A DNA stretch of 10,976 bases, taken from Bacillota bacterium. GTDB taxonomy: Bacteria; Bacillota; Clostridia; Tissierellales; Sedimentibacteraceae. The DNA lies in NCBI GenBank assembly GCA_023416855.1, contig JAEZGU010000276.1, positions 1 to 10,976 of the forward strand. Direction: 5' to 3'. Both the position numbers and the translations under genes were made by a program. Below, one piece after another: positions 1-7,058 of the stretch. Position 1 is the stretch's first letter, and each line of letters starts with the position of its first letter. The notes below the pieces were generated by a model, which searched no databases, was not told the origin of the DNA, and saw nothing but the letters and a program-made list of their open reading frames with translations.

Positions 1-149
1 TTCTTGCTCAAGATAACGCTATGCATTATCTATCTTTTCTTTACTTCTTGTTTGTTCTTTTTTTCTTAGAACTCTCAAAGGTTTCTTATGCTGTTTTATT
101 GTCTATGTTCGTTTTTTCTTACCCGCCATCCTCTTGGGACAGCTTGAAC
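1..149 (-). other. Untranslated leader of an off-window transcription unit, possibly rRNA
   Basis: This stretch lies downstream of four stacked leftward promoters and contains no credible gene. The small plus-strand ORFs here lack ribosome binding sites and run opposite to the promoters. On the minus strand around 66-82 the text CTTTGAGAGTTCT loosely recalls the boxA antitermination sites of Gram-positive rRNA leaders, but this match is weak. The inference is that the leader of an rRNA operon begins here and its 16S gene lies to the left; the 16S gene itself is not visible. Confidence 0.4.
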
Positions 150-178
150 AGTCTATCACATCTTCTCTTTCGTGTCAA
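150..178 (-). promoter_or_regulatory. Leftward sigma-A promoter 4 of a tandem array
   Basis: TTGACA (173-178) is followed after 17 bases by TAGACT (150-155) on the minus strand, with a TGA extended -10. A purine tract (about 182-200, long A-runs on the minus strand) upstream of the -35 looks like an UP element. It is the promoter closest to the left edge, 75 bp from promoter 3. Confidence 0.7.
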
Positions 179-223
179 CTGTTATTTTTTTCTTTTTCTC
201 CTGTTCTCTGTGACAGGAATGTC

Positions 224-253
224 AGTTTAGCACGAATCTTAGTCCGTTGTCAA
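224..253 (-). promoter_or_regulatory. Leftward sigma-A promoter 3 of a tandem array
   Basis: TTGACA (248-253) is followed after 18 bases by TAAACT (224-229) on the minus strand, with TGC just upstream of the -10 (extended -10). An A-rich tract lies upstream around 258-275. The -10 is identical to that of promoter 2, and the -35 lies 82 bp further left. Confidence 0.7.
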
Positions 254-306
254 CTGACAATTTTTTCTTGTGAAATCTTCATTTTTAAAAAATCCACAGC
301 TTTGTT

Positions 307-335
307 AGTTTATCATATGTATTTTTAATTGTCAA
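307..335 (-). promoter_or_regulatory. Leftward sigma-A promoter 2 of a tandem array
   Basis: TTGACA (330-335) is followed after 17 bases by TAAACT (307-312) on the minus strand. The spacer ends in TGA directly before the -10, an extended -10 (TGn). A-tracts lie upstream of the -35 (336-355), as in UP elements. Its -35 lies 86 bp from that of promoter 1. Confidence 0.7.
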
Positions 336-392
336 TAAAATTTTTACTTATTTTTCAACTAATTTTTACATTTTTCTGATAAATGCTTTATT

Positions 393-421
393 ATTTTAGC
401 TTACTTAATTATCTTTGTCAA
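393..421 (-). promoter_or_regulatory. Leftward sigma-A promoter 1 of a tandem array
   Basis: On the minus strand a perfect -35 box TTGACA (416-421) is followed after 17 bases by TAAAAT (393-398), 5 of 6 matches to consensus. An A-run precedes the -35. It is the outermost of four similar promoters that all face the left edge. Nothing in between is coding, so this promoter must serve something beyond position 1. Confidence 0.7.
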
Positions 422-480
422 TCCCCTTTTTAACAATTTATTTATACATTATTTTACAGTTGATATTATTGTTGCATACA

Positions 481-525
481 AATAAAAAGAGCCGTCAATC
501 AAACACCTGTTATGATTAAACGGCT
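481..525 (-). terminator. Rho-independent terminator of the TPR/radical SAM operon
   Basis: On the minus strand AGCCGT (525-520) pairs with ACGGCT (495-490). An inner AATCA/TGATT stem is separated from it by a small bulge, and CTTTTTATT follows (489-481). It begins 36 bp after the stop codon of the TPR gene, where the operon should end, and separates it from the promoter array to the left. Confidence 0.8.
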
Positions 526-560
526 ATACAACTTCTAAGCAAATATCTTTTCCCAGTAAC

Positions 561-1694
561 TTACTTGTCTAATTCAGCTTTTATCCCTAATGCAACAGGA
601 TCATCTGGATTGATTTTTAATGCTGTTTCTATATCTTCTTTCGCTCTATCTAACTGATTATTATACATATACGCTACTGCACGATTACAAAACACTTCGC
701 AATTGCCGGGGTCAAATCCTAATAAATCTGAAAACAATTCAGCCGCTTCAACATACTTACCCCTACAAAGCTTACATAATCCCAATTCATTTAAGGCATC
801 TTTCTGATACTTTTCTATTTTTAGTACATTCTCAAAATATGTTTCAGCTATTTTATAATCTCCAAGCATTCTATAAGCAAGTCCTATAAAAAACAGCAAG
901 TTCCACCAATTACTAAATTCTTTTACAAGCGGCAATAATAAGTCTAATCCTTTTTCAGGTTGATCTTTCAAAACAAGATTATAGCCATTTTCAAAATCTA
1001 CATATGGCTGTAATTGAATTAATTCATTTCTTATTTCGTCTATTCTTAATGCATCGTCATCGTATTCCTGATGTTTTTCCCATATAAGCTTAGCTTTTAT
1101 ATACTGCTGACTTCTTTTGTAATAGTATCCTAATTTATAATGAGCTAATGCAGATTTATCATTATAGTCCAAGCACTTTTCAAAATACTTATTTGCTTCT
1201 CCAAGATAATATCCGCTTAATTCATCATTCTTATCTGAATAGAGTTTAAGTCCCATCTTTTCTAAAGTGCTAGCGTAAACAAAACAACTTCTTTCATTTT
1301 CTTCTATATTAACTAATGCTTTACCATAAACAATACCATCTTCATATTCATTTTCATCGAAATTGTTGATACAATATACTATGTATGGACTTACTTCAAA
1401 CTTTAAAGCTTTAAACATTTTATGATAGTCTTGTAAAAATTCAATTTTTTTGTCAACACCAAACAAATAGATTATTCCATCTATTATATTATTTAATGAT
1501 ATACCATCCATTTCTTTCTGTTTATCTATATCTTTTAATAAATTAGAAATTCTAATTGGTATAGGCAGTTCTTTATTAGATATAAAAGTATTATCTTTAA
1601 AACTAATTGAAGCACCTTTTTTAATTGTAATAAATGATATGTCGTTCTTTTTCTTTTCATAGAATTCATCAAAATACTTATCTCTTTTATTCAT
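561..1694 (-). CDS. Tetratricopeptide-repeat (TPR) protein
   Basis: The protein has 377 residues, with no signal peptide or membrane segment, so it is probably cytoplasmic. The C-terminal two thirds are built of TPR-type helical hairpins. The clearest units lie at about residues 181-213, 265-297, 299-331 and 333-365, and the last ends in the usual ALKINPDDP. Degenerate repeats probably fill about 132-175 and 232-262. Residues 1-100 are a separate domain that I do not recognise. TPR arrays bind protein partners, so an adaptor or scaffold role is likely; the partner is unknown. The start codon overlaps the end of the upstream radical SAM gene by 8 bases (ATGAATAA) and is preceded by GGAGAG, so translation is probably coupled and the radical SAM protein is the obvious candidate partner. 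The gene is the last of the operon and is followed by a good terminator. Confidence 0.85.
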   Translation of the reverse strand: MNKRDKYFDEFYEKKKNDISFITIKKGASISFKDNTFISNKELPIPIRISNLLKDIDKQKEMDGISLNNIIDGIIYLFGVDKKIEFLQDYHKMFKALKFEVSPYIVYCINNFDENEYEDGIVYGKALVNIEENERSCFVYASTLEKMGLKLYSDKNDELSGYYLGEANKYFEKCLDYNDKSALAHYKLGYYYKRSQQYIKAKLIWEKHQEYDDDALRIDEIRNELIQLQPYVDFENGYNLVLKDQPEKGLDLLLPLVKEFSNWWNLLFFIGLAYRMLGDYKIAETYFENVLKIEKYQKDALNELGLCKLCRGKYVEAAELFSDLLGFDPGNCEVFCNRAVAYMYNNQLDRAKEDIETALKINPDDPVALGIKAELDK

Positions 1695-3408
1695 AATCTA
1701 TCTCTCCAATCAAATCATTTATATTGTATGTAACACACCTATTAAAAATATTTACCTTATCTTTATATATAAATAGTGTAGCTGTATTATTGATATCAAC
1801 TATCCTAAAATCATTTACTATTTTTTCGTTCTTATGAATGTCATGAAAATATTTGCTTTTAAAATTAAAATCATTTGCCAGATATCTTTTAATTAATTTA
1901 TATTTATCTTCAGCATTTCTGTTCAAATAGTCAGGTAAATCTTCAAATTGATTATTAAAAACAAAATCATAACGCATAGCATTAACAAAATCTTCATTTA
2001 ATCTGTCTATATATTTTATATAATCAATCAATAATTTATAAAGCTTTTTTCTGCTGTGAGACATACGATACAAATCTTTATCTTTCCAATACAAGCTAAA
2101 AGATTCATAAAAATCAAAATAAGACTCTCTATATATTTTTTCAAATATATAGTTCAAAGATTTTTCAAAATATTTTTCATTATAATATTTATCAACTATT
2201 TCTTCAATATTTTTTAATTTTATTAATTCTTCAAGTGTTAAGTACTTTGTACTAATAACTTCATAGGGAGCTGACTTTCTATACTTAATTTCATGTTTAG
2301 ATATATCATTGTATATTTTAGTTCCTTTTAAAACCTTTAGAAAACCTAATTGAATTTTTTCAGAGTTCAATTTATGAATTCCGTCAAATGAAATTTTAAA
2401 TGTATTGTAATCTTCAAATGGTAATCCAGCAATTAAATCAAGATGAATATGTATATTTTTATTATTTCTTATTTCCTCAATTACTTTAAACAACTTTTCA
2501 ATATTCATATGTCTATTTATCTCTAATAAGGTTGATTCGTTTAAAGACTGTACTCCTACTTCAAACTGAAACATATTTACTGGAAGTGTTTTTAAGTACT
2601 TTAAAAATTCTTCATTTATTATATCAGCAGTTATTTCAAAATGGATTGTCATATTATTTATGTTATGTTCAACAATAAAATCTATAATTTCCATTGATCG
2701 TTTATAATCGGCATTAAATGTTCTATCAACAAATTTGATTTGTCTTGCTTTTGTTTTTAATAGCATTAAAAGATCCGTTTTAACTCTTTCTATTGAAAAA
2801 ACTCTCAATCTTTTATCAATTGATGACATGCAAAAGCTACAGCAGAAAGGACAACCTCTTGACGATTCATAATAAATTATTTTGTCTTCAAATTTCTCTT
2901 GCTCTTCATATGGATAATTTATTATATCTAAGTTTAATATAGGTTCTCTTTGTTCATTTATAAAAATATTTTCTTTTTCTCTATATGCTAAACCTTTTAT
3001 TTCTATGAAACTTGATTGTTTTTTATTGAGTTCATTCAAAAATTCCTTGAAGGTAATTTCTCCTTCTCCAAATATAACAAAATCTATATATGGTTCTTTT
3101 TTCATAAATGATTCTACTTCAAAGGAGACCTCCGGTCCACCGCACAAGATTTTAACGTTCTCAGTTGATTCTTTAATTATATATGCGATTTCCTTTACAT
3201 ATTCAACATTCCAAATGTATGTTGAAAAACAAATCAAGTCAGCCTTAGATGAAATTATTTCATCTAATATGTATTCTATTTTTTGATTGATTGTAAACTC
3301 TTTTATATCAATACTTAATCCATCTGCTTCGCAAAACCTTTTTAAATATCTTACAGCAAGATTCGCATGAATAAATTTAGAATCAAGAGTTACTAATAAT
3401 ATTTTCAT
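1687..3408 (-). CDS. B12-binding/radical SAM protein, DUF4080 family
   Basis: The protein has 573 residues. Residues 1-150 form a cobalamin-binding-like Rossmann domain that starts with MKILLVTLDSKFIHANLAVR, the typical opening of the DUF4080 group; no DxHxxG cobalamin ligand motif is visible. The radical SAM domain starts near residue 180. Its CxxxCxxC cluster motif is C186, C190 and C193, with an additional C189. The strand motifs FVDRTFN (about 227) and FEVGVQSLN (about 282) follow. The last 190 residues are the DUF4080 region. Members should bind a 4Fe-4S cluster and S-adenosylmethionine; whether cobalamin is bound, and what the substrate is, is not established for this family to my knowledge. 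The gene overlaps its upstream neighbour by 4 bases (ATGA), and its AAGGTGA ribosome binding site lies inside that neighbour's last codons. The family assignment is secure; the reaction is unknown. Confidence 0.9.
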   Translation of the reverse strand: MKILLVTLDSKFIHANLAVRYLKRFCEADGLSIDIKEFTINQKIEYILDEIISSKADLICFSTYIWNVEYVKEIAYIIKESTENVKILCGGPEVSFEVESFMKKEPYIDFVIFGEGEITFKEFLNELNKKQSSFIEIKGLAYREKENIFINEQREPILNLDIINYPYEEQEKFEDKIIYYESSRGCPFCCSFCMSSIDKRLRVFSIERVKTDLLMLLKTKARQIKFVDRTFNADYKRSMEIIDFIVEHNINNMTIHFEITADIINEEFLKYLKTLPVNMFQFEVGVQSLNESTLLEINRHMNIEKLFKVIEEIRNNKNIHIHLDLIAGLPFEDYNTFKISFDGIHKLNSEKIQLGFLKVLKGTKIYNDISKHEIKYRKSAPYEVISTKYLTLEELIKLKNIEEIVDKYYNEKYFEKSLNYIFEKIYRESYFDFYESFSLYWKDKDLYRMSHSRKKLYKLLIDYIKYIDRLNEDFVNAMRYDFVFNNQFEDLPDYLNRNAEDKYKLIKRYLANDFNFKSKYFHDIHKNEKIVNDFRIVDINNTATLFIYKDKVNIFNRCVTYNINDLIGEIDYE

Positions 3409-4283
3409 ATATTCACCTTAATTAATCCGGATTTGTTTCTGATTATAACCGATTTGTCTTCTCTTTTAACAACCTTACACTTTCCCAACAGAGGATGGTT
3501 AAATGAAGAATACTTTAAAAACATATTAAATTCAGGTATATCTTCTTGAGGTATTTTCAATTTATCCGGACTAATTATGCCCTTCCTCAACTTGCTTAAA
3601 TATACCGAAAAGTTATTTAGAACAGAATCTCTTTCGCTTTCTAAAGTAATTTCAGATTTGTTATTTAAAATATAATTAATTGATCTATATTCATTTTTAA
3701 TAATATCAGATATAATATTTTTTGTTATTAACTTAATTCTTTCTTTTTCAAAATCTATAAAGTTATATTTATCAACAATAATATTATTGGCTTTAAAAAA
3801 TTCCTTTAATGAAAACCCAATAATCCTTTCTTTTGTAATCTCACTTATCATATCGAACTGAACATCCTTATTATTTAAATATATATCAATCACAGATGAT
3901 ATAATAATTGCATTTAGTAAAATATTCTGATTAAAAGAGTATACAGTTACAGCTTTTAAAACTTCGTTTATTAAAATGTCCCAATCAGTGTTCGCTATAA
4001 CAATTGGAATTATTTTTGATTCTAATAAATCATCTTCAAGCGTTGATAATTTGTTATTGCTAAAATAGTTATCTAAAACTTCATTTTCTCCGTTCTTGTA
4101 CAATTTTAAAAGCTCAAGTTCTTTTTCATATCTCTCAACATCAAAAAAACACCCTATTTTGTCTTCGTAAGGAACAAGTGATTTTACACTGATTAAAAAC
4201 AATTGTAAATCTATATTAGGAATTTTATCACAAAAATTATCTTCAAAACAATTAATTAATAAACTATATATTATTGATTGCAT
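3405..4283 (-). CDS. Hypothetical helical protein, first gene of the radical SAM operon
   Basis: I do not recognise this 292-residue protein. It is rich in Ile, Leu, Asn and Lys and appears mainly alpha-helical. It has no signal peptide and no clear membrane span, although residues 110-136 are hydrophobic. The C-terminal 40 residues differ: FNHPLLGKCKVVKRED followed by alternating hydrophobic residues looks like a small beta-barrel. The pattern HPxxGxxxVV recalls the Tudor/SH3-like tails found in some nucleic-acid-associated proteins, but this is only a resemblance. The start is preceded by GTGAGG at a spacing of 5. Its TGA stop overlaps the ATG of the radical SAM gene, so the two are almost certainly co-translated. 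It may be a partner or substrate-recruiting subunit of that enzyme; this is inference from position only. Confidence 0.75.
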   Translation of the reverse strand: MQSIIYSLLINCFEDNFCDKIPNIDLQLFLISVKSLVPYEDKIGCFFDVERYEKELELLKLYKNGENEVLDNYFSNNKLSTLEDDLLESKIIPIVIANTDWDILINEVLKAVTVYSFNQNILLNAIIISSVIDIYLNNKDVQFDMISEITKERIIGFSLKEFFKANNIIVDKYNFIDFEKERIKLITKNIISDIIKNEYRSINYILNNKSEITLESERDSVLNNFSVYLSKLRKGIISPDKLKIPQEDIPEFNMFLKYSSFNHPLLGKCKVVKREDKSVIIRNKSGLIKVNI

Positions 4284-4297
4284 CTAAACCTCACAAA

Positions 4298-4449
4298 AAT
4301 AGAATCGATTAATTCTTCAGCTTCTTGACAAAGTCTAAAATATGTCGCCAAACTGATAGATTGTTGAAAAGTTCGTTCTGCAAGGCGCCGGGTGAACGGC
4401 AACGATATAGGCGGGCTTTTTCATCAATCTATAAACCTTCGATTCTATT
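4298..4449 (-). repeat. Palindromic, GC-rich-core element in the operon leader
   Basis: An 11-bp perfect inverted repeat bounds the element: AATAGAATCGA at 4298-4308 and TCGATTCTATT at 4439-4449. Nested inside are TAGATTGTTGAAAAG (4357-4371) and CTTTTTCATCAATCTA (4416-4431), complementary over 14 bp with one mismatch and one bulge. The 44-base interior is strikingly GC-rich for this window and contains a GCCG/CGGC hairpin (4387-4400). It could be a dispersed miniature inverted-repeat or REP-like element, or a structured leader RNA of the downstream operon, because a promoter fires into it from the right. The sequence does not decide between these. Confidence 0.6.
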
Positions 4450-4475
4450 ATACATTTAATAATATTATAAAGCAA
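4447..4475 (-). promoter_or_regulatory. Probable promoter of the hypothetical/radical SAM/TPR operon
   Basis: On the minus strand TTGCTT (4470-4475) and a perfect TATAAT (4447-4452) are separated by 17 bases. The -35 lies within the last codons of the transglycosylase gene. Transcription would start near 4440, at the edge of the palindromic element, giving a leader of about 155 nt before the ATG at 4283. Confidence 0.5.
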
Positions 4476-5142
4476 ATTTAGTATTTAGATTTTCATCAAA
4501 TGAATTTCTATACTCTGCTGCAAATATTAAAACTTTCCGTGAATAATCACTTTCTGCCGGATTAGCTTTATTTGACATATTGCTTTCCATATAAATTTCT
4601 AAACCCTGTTGACCTCTATTATATGCAGTAAGTGCTTTATGCACATCTTGATTGTAAAGATTATATAAATAACTCAATTGAGTTATTGTTAACTTTAGGT
4701 TATATCTAACATCAAATAATTTATCCGGTTCATAAATATACCCTAAATTTTCTGCTACTAATTTTGCAGTGTTATCCATAAGCTGTCCTAACCCACGTTC
4801 TCCCGCTGCTCCTTTAGCGTATGGGTTAAAATCACTTTCTCTTTTTATAATACCTAAAACTATAAAAGGATCCAATTCCTTTTCTTTGCATTCTTTAATT
4901 ATAAAACGGCATTCATCATAGCTAAAATTAGTAACTTGTTGTGTATATTCTATTAATCTTTTTTCCTTTACTAATGATTTTTTTAAATTTGATACTAAAG
5001 ACTCTCTTATAAACATATTGTTTGGTTCAACATAATTCTGGGACACATCCTCTTTTTCTGCTGCCATAGTTAAATTAACCATCATATAATAAGACAACAT
5101 ACAAATTACAAGAAGAATTGTCAAGTATTTTTCACGTTTCAT
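4465..5142 (-). CDS. Membrane-anchored lytic transglycosylase, SLT domain
   Basis: This 225-residue protein has a positively charged start and a hydrophobic segment (about 6-26), either a signal peptide or an N-terminal anchor. A short linker and a goose-lysozyme-like SLT domain (about residues 75-205) follow. The family motifs are present: the catalytic glutamate in KRESDF (E102), GERGLGQLM (114-122) and AYNRG (173-177). Such enzymes cleave the MurNAc-GlcNAc bond of peptidoglycan and form a 1,6-anhydro product outside the membrane. The start is chosen for its AAGGGTG ribosome binding site at a spacing of 5. The gene is monocistronic, with a strong promoter at 5204-5232 and a hairpin in its leader. 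It is smaller than the SLT70-type enzymes and carries no LysM or other wall-binding domain. Confidence 0.9.
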   Translation of the reverse strand: MKREKYLTILLVICMLSYYMMVNLTMAAEKEDVSQNYVEPNNMFIRESLVSNLKKSLVKEKRLIEYTQQVTNFSYDECRFIIKECKEKELDPFIVLGIIKRESDFNPYAKGAAGERGLGQLMDNTAKLVAENLGYIYEPDKLFDVRYNLKLTITQLSYLYNLYNQDVHKALTAYNRGQQGLEIYMESNMSNKANPAESDYSRKVLIFAAEYRNSFDENLNTKFAL

Positions 5143-5162
5143 CTTATCACCCTTATGTTTTT

Positions 5163-5196
5163 TAATAAAAAATTAAGTGCAATCCTTCATTGCACT
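5163..5196 (-). terminator. Terminator of argS, also at the 5' end of the transglycosylase mRNA
   Basis: A perfect 8-bp stem (AGTGCAAT and ATTGCACT, 5176-5196, 5-base loop) is followed on the minus strand by TAATTTTTTA. It lies 80 bp past the argS stop, as expected for its terminator. It also lies immediately downstream of the transglycosylase promoter, so the first base of the hairpin nearly coincides with the predicted transcription start. Confidence 0.75.
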
Positions 5197-5203
5197 CAAT
5201 TTA

Positions 5204-5232
5204 ATTATATTTTTACTTTATTCGCTGGTCAA
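5204..5232 (-). promoter_or_regulatory. Promoter of the lytic transglycosylase gene
   Basis: On the minus strand TTGACC (5227-5232), 17 bases, then a perfect TATAAT (5204-5209). The predicted start is G5197 or A5196, which gives a leader of about 55 nt that opens with the AGTGCAAT hairpin. Confidence 0.75.
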
Positions 5233-5275
5233 TGACGAAACATAAGAAGTATTGTTGAAAAATAGGGTAAATGCA

Positions 5276-6982
5276 CTACATTCTTTCAGGTGATTCCATA
5301 CCTAACAGTTCCATACCTTTTTTCAATACTGTGTTTACTGCTTTTGTTAATAATAATCTTGCTTTTTTAACTTCTTCATCTTCTACAATTATTGGACATT
5401 CATGATAGAAACGATTAAATTCCTGTGCTAAGCCAACTATATATCTTGTTATATAGAAAGGTTCATATTTATCATGAGCTCCAAGTACTGATGCTTTAAA
5501 ACCATCTAATTTTTTAATAACATTAAATGCTTCCTTATCTGTTAATATTGAATAATCAACATTATCATCTACTTCTAAATTAGCTTTACGAAGAATACTG
5601 CAAGTCCTTGCATATGTATATTGAACATATGGTCCTGTTTCACCTTCAAAGCTAAGTGTTTTCTCCCAAGAAAATGTATAATCTTTTATTCTGTTATTAA
5701 ATAATTCCTGGAATATAACAGCACCTATTCCTACTTGTTTTGCAACCTGTTCTTTATTTTCTAAATCTGTATTTCTTTCATTTATTATTTCAGTAGTTTT
5801 TTCAATTGCTTTATTAAGTACATCCTCTAAGAAAACTACCCTTCCCTTACGTGTTGATAATACTCCGTCTTCTAAGCTAACTGTTCCAAACATTACATGA
5901 ACACAATCCTCTGCCCATTTATAGCCCATTAAATCTATAATTTTTCTCCATTGCTCAAAGTGTAACTTTTGTGGGGCTCCAACAACATATATGTTTTTAT
6001 AGAAATCGTATGTTTCTTTTCTATACTTTGCTGCTGCTATATCCCTTGTAACATAGAGAGTAGAACCATCACTCTTTTGAACAACTGCATCAGTTAAGCC
6101 ATATTCTTGAAGCTCTACAATTTTTGCTCCTTGAGAGTCTTTTAAAAGTCCTTTTTCTTCTAACTCAGCCATTACAGCAGGCATTTTGTCTGAATAAAAG
6201 CTTTCTCCTGCTAAGGAATCAAACTTTATGTTTAACATGTCATAAACCCTGTTAAATTCCTTTAAGCTTACTTCTCTAAACCATGTCCATAGCTTTATAG
6301 CTTCTTCATTTCCGTTTTCAAGCTCTTTGAACCAATATCTTGCTTCATCTTTATATTCAGGATGTTCTTCCATTTCTTTATTGTATCTTACATACATTTT
6401 CAATAATTCTTGTATAGGATTCTTTTCTATAGCTTCTACAACCTCAGGACTTCCCCATTTTTTGTATGCTGAAATAAGCATTCCAAACTGTGTACCATAG
6501 TCACCTAAATGATTAATAGTAATTGTGTTATATCCTAAGTACTTATATATTTTATAAATAGAATTCCCTATAATTGTAGTTCTAATGTGTCCAATGTGAA
6601 ATGGCTTAGCAATATTAGGAGATGAAAATTCTACAATAACATTTTTACCTTCACCTATATTTGTGCTTCCATAGTTTTCTTTTTCCTCATATGCCGTTTT
6701 TAATATTTTTTCAGCATAATGTTTCTTATCTACAAAAAAGTTAACATATGGTCCTAAACTTTCAATTTTTTCAAATTCTTCTACAGCTCCAATCTTATCA
6801 GCAAATTCAACTGATATAGCTGCAGGTGACTTTTTATATTTTTTTGCAAATTTAAAGCATGGCACCGCAAAATCTCCCATATCAGGGCTTGGTGGTGTTT
6901 CTATTAATAATAGAGCATCCTCTAATGTTAAATCTGTTTCTATGGATGTGAAAATTTCAGCAACCTTTTCTTTAAAATCCAT
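5276..6982 (-). CDS. argS: Arginyl-tRNA synthetase
   Basis: This cytoplasmic class I synthetase charges tRNA-Arg with arginine using ATP. It has 568 residues, full length for the family. The N-terminal Arg-tRNA-synthetase domain covers about residues 1-90. The catalytic core carries the HIGH motif at 129-132 within SSPNIAKPFHIGHIR, and the KMSKS loop takes the ArgRS form STRKG (376-380). The DALR anticodon-binding domain begins near GPYVQYTYAR (about 450) and the protein ends in the usual LLGMESPERM. An in-frame ATG four codons upstream (6994) is rejected because GGAGGT, five bases before the ATG at 6982, is an ideal ribosome binding site and would lie inside the longer coding sequence. The gene has its own promoter (7027-7055) and a terminator at 5163-5196. 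Confidence 0.97.
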   Translation of the reverse strand: MDFKEKVAEIFTSIETDLTLEDALLLIETPPSPDMGDFAVPCFKFAKKYKKSPAAISVEFADKIGAVEEFEKIESLGPYVNFFVDKKHYAEKILKTAYEEKENYGSTNIGEGKNVIVEFSSPNIAKPFHIGHIRTTIIGNSIYKIYKYLGYNTITINHLGDYGTQFGMLISAYKKWGSPEVVEAIEKNPIQELLKMYVRYNKEMEEHPEYKDEARYWFKELENGNEEAIKLWTWFREVSLKEFNRVYDMLNIKFDSLAGESFYSDKMPAVMAELEEKGLLKDSQGAKIVELQEYGLTDAVVQKSDGSTLYVTRDIAAAKYRKETYDFYKNIYVVGAPQKLHFEQWRKIIDLMGYKWAEDCVHVMFGTVSLEDGVLSTRKGRVVFLEDVLNKAIEKTTEIINERNTDLENKEQVAKQVGIGAVIFQELFNNRIKDYTFSWEKTLSFEGETGPYVQYTYARTCSILRKANLEVDDNVDYSILTDKEAFNVIKKLDGFKASVLGAHDKYEPFYITRYIVGLAQEFNRFYHECPIIVEDEEVKKARLLLTKAVNTVLKKGMELLGMESPERM

Positions 6983-7026
6983 AACTACCTCCATTGGTAT
7001 TTCTTACTATGTAATATTATTTCACA

Positions 7027-7055
7027 ATGATAACACAGCAGTTTTTATCTGTCAA
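7027..7055 (-). promoter_or_regulatory. Promoter of argS
   Basis: On the minus strand a perfect TTGACA (7050-7055), 17 bases, then TATCAT (7027-7032). The -35 is three bases past the stop codon of the acetyltransferase gene. The resulting leader is under 40 nt, too short for a T-box riboswitch. Confidence 0.8.
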
Positions 7056-7058
7056 TTA

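Noticed and set aside
21..328. Two small plus-strand ORFs (21-230 and 134-328)
   Set aside because: They overlap each other and the leftward promoter array, lack ribosome binding sites, and their Phe/Leu/Ser-rich content only reflects T-rich DNA.
620..889. Plus-strand ORF opposite the TPR gene
   Set aside because: It lies antisense inside a clear TPR coding region and has no ribosome binding site.
3005..3286. Plus-strand ORF opposite the radical SAM gene
   Set aside because: It is the complement of well-supported family sequence and resembles no known protein.
4325..4330. Plus-strand TTGACA in the palindromic element
   Set aside because: No -10 box at a suitable distance and no plus-strand gene downstream.
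5251..5261. ATTGTTGAAAA shared with the palindromic element at 4360-4370
   Set aside because: Only 11 A/T-rich bases match and no flanking similarity was seen; likely chance.
6980..6994. Longer argS starting at 6994
   Set aside because: The extra codons consist of the ribosome binding site GGAGGT itself; the ATG at 6982 has ideal spacing to it.
6983..7058. T-box riboswitch upstream of argS
   Set aside because: The gap is only 76 bases and its promoter leaves under 40 nt of leader; no T-box motif fits.
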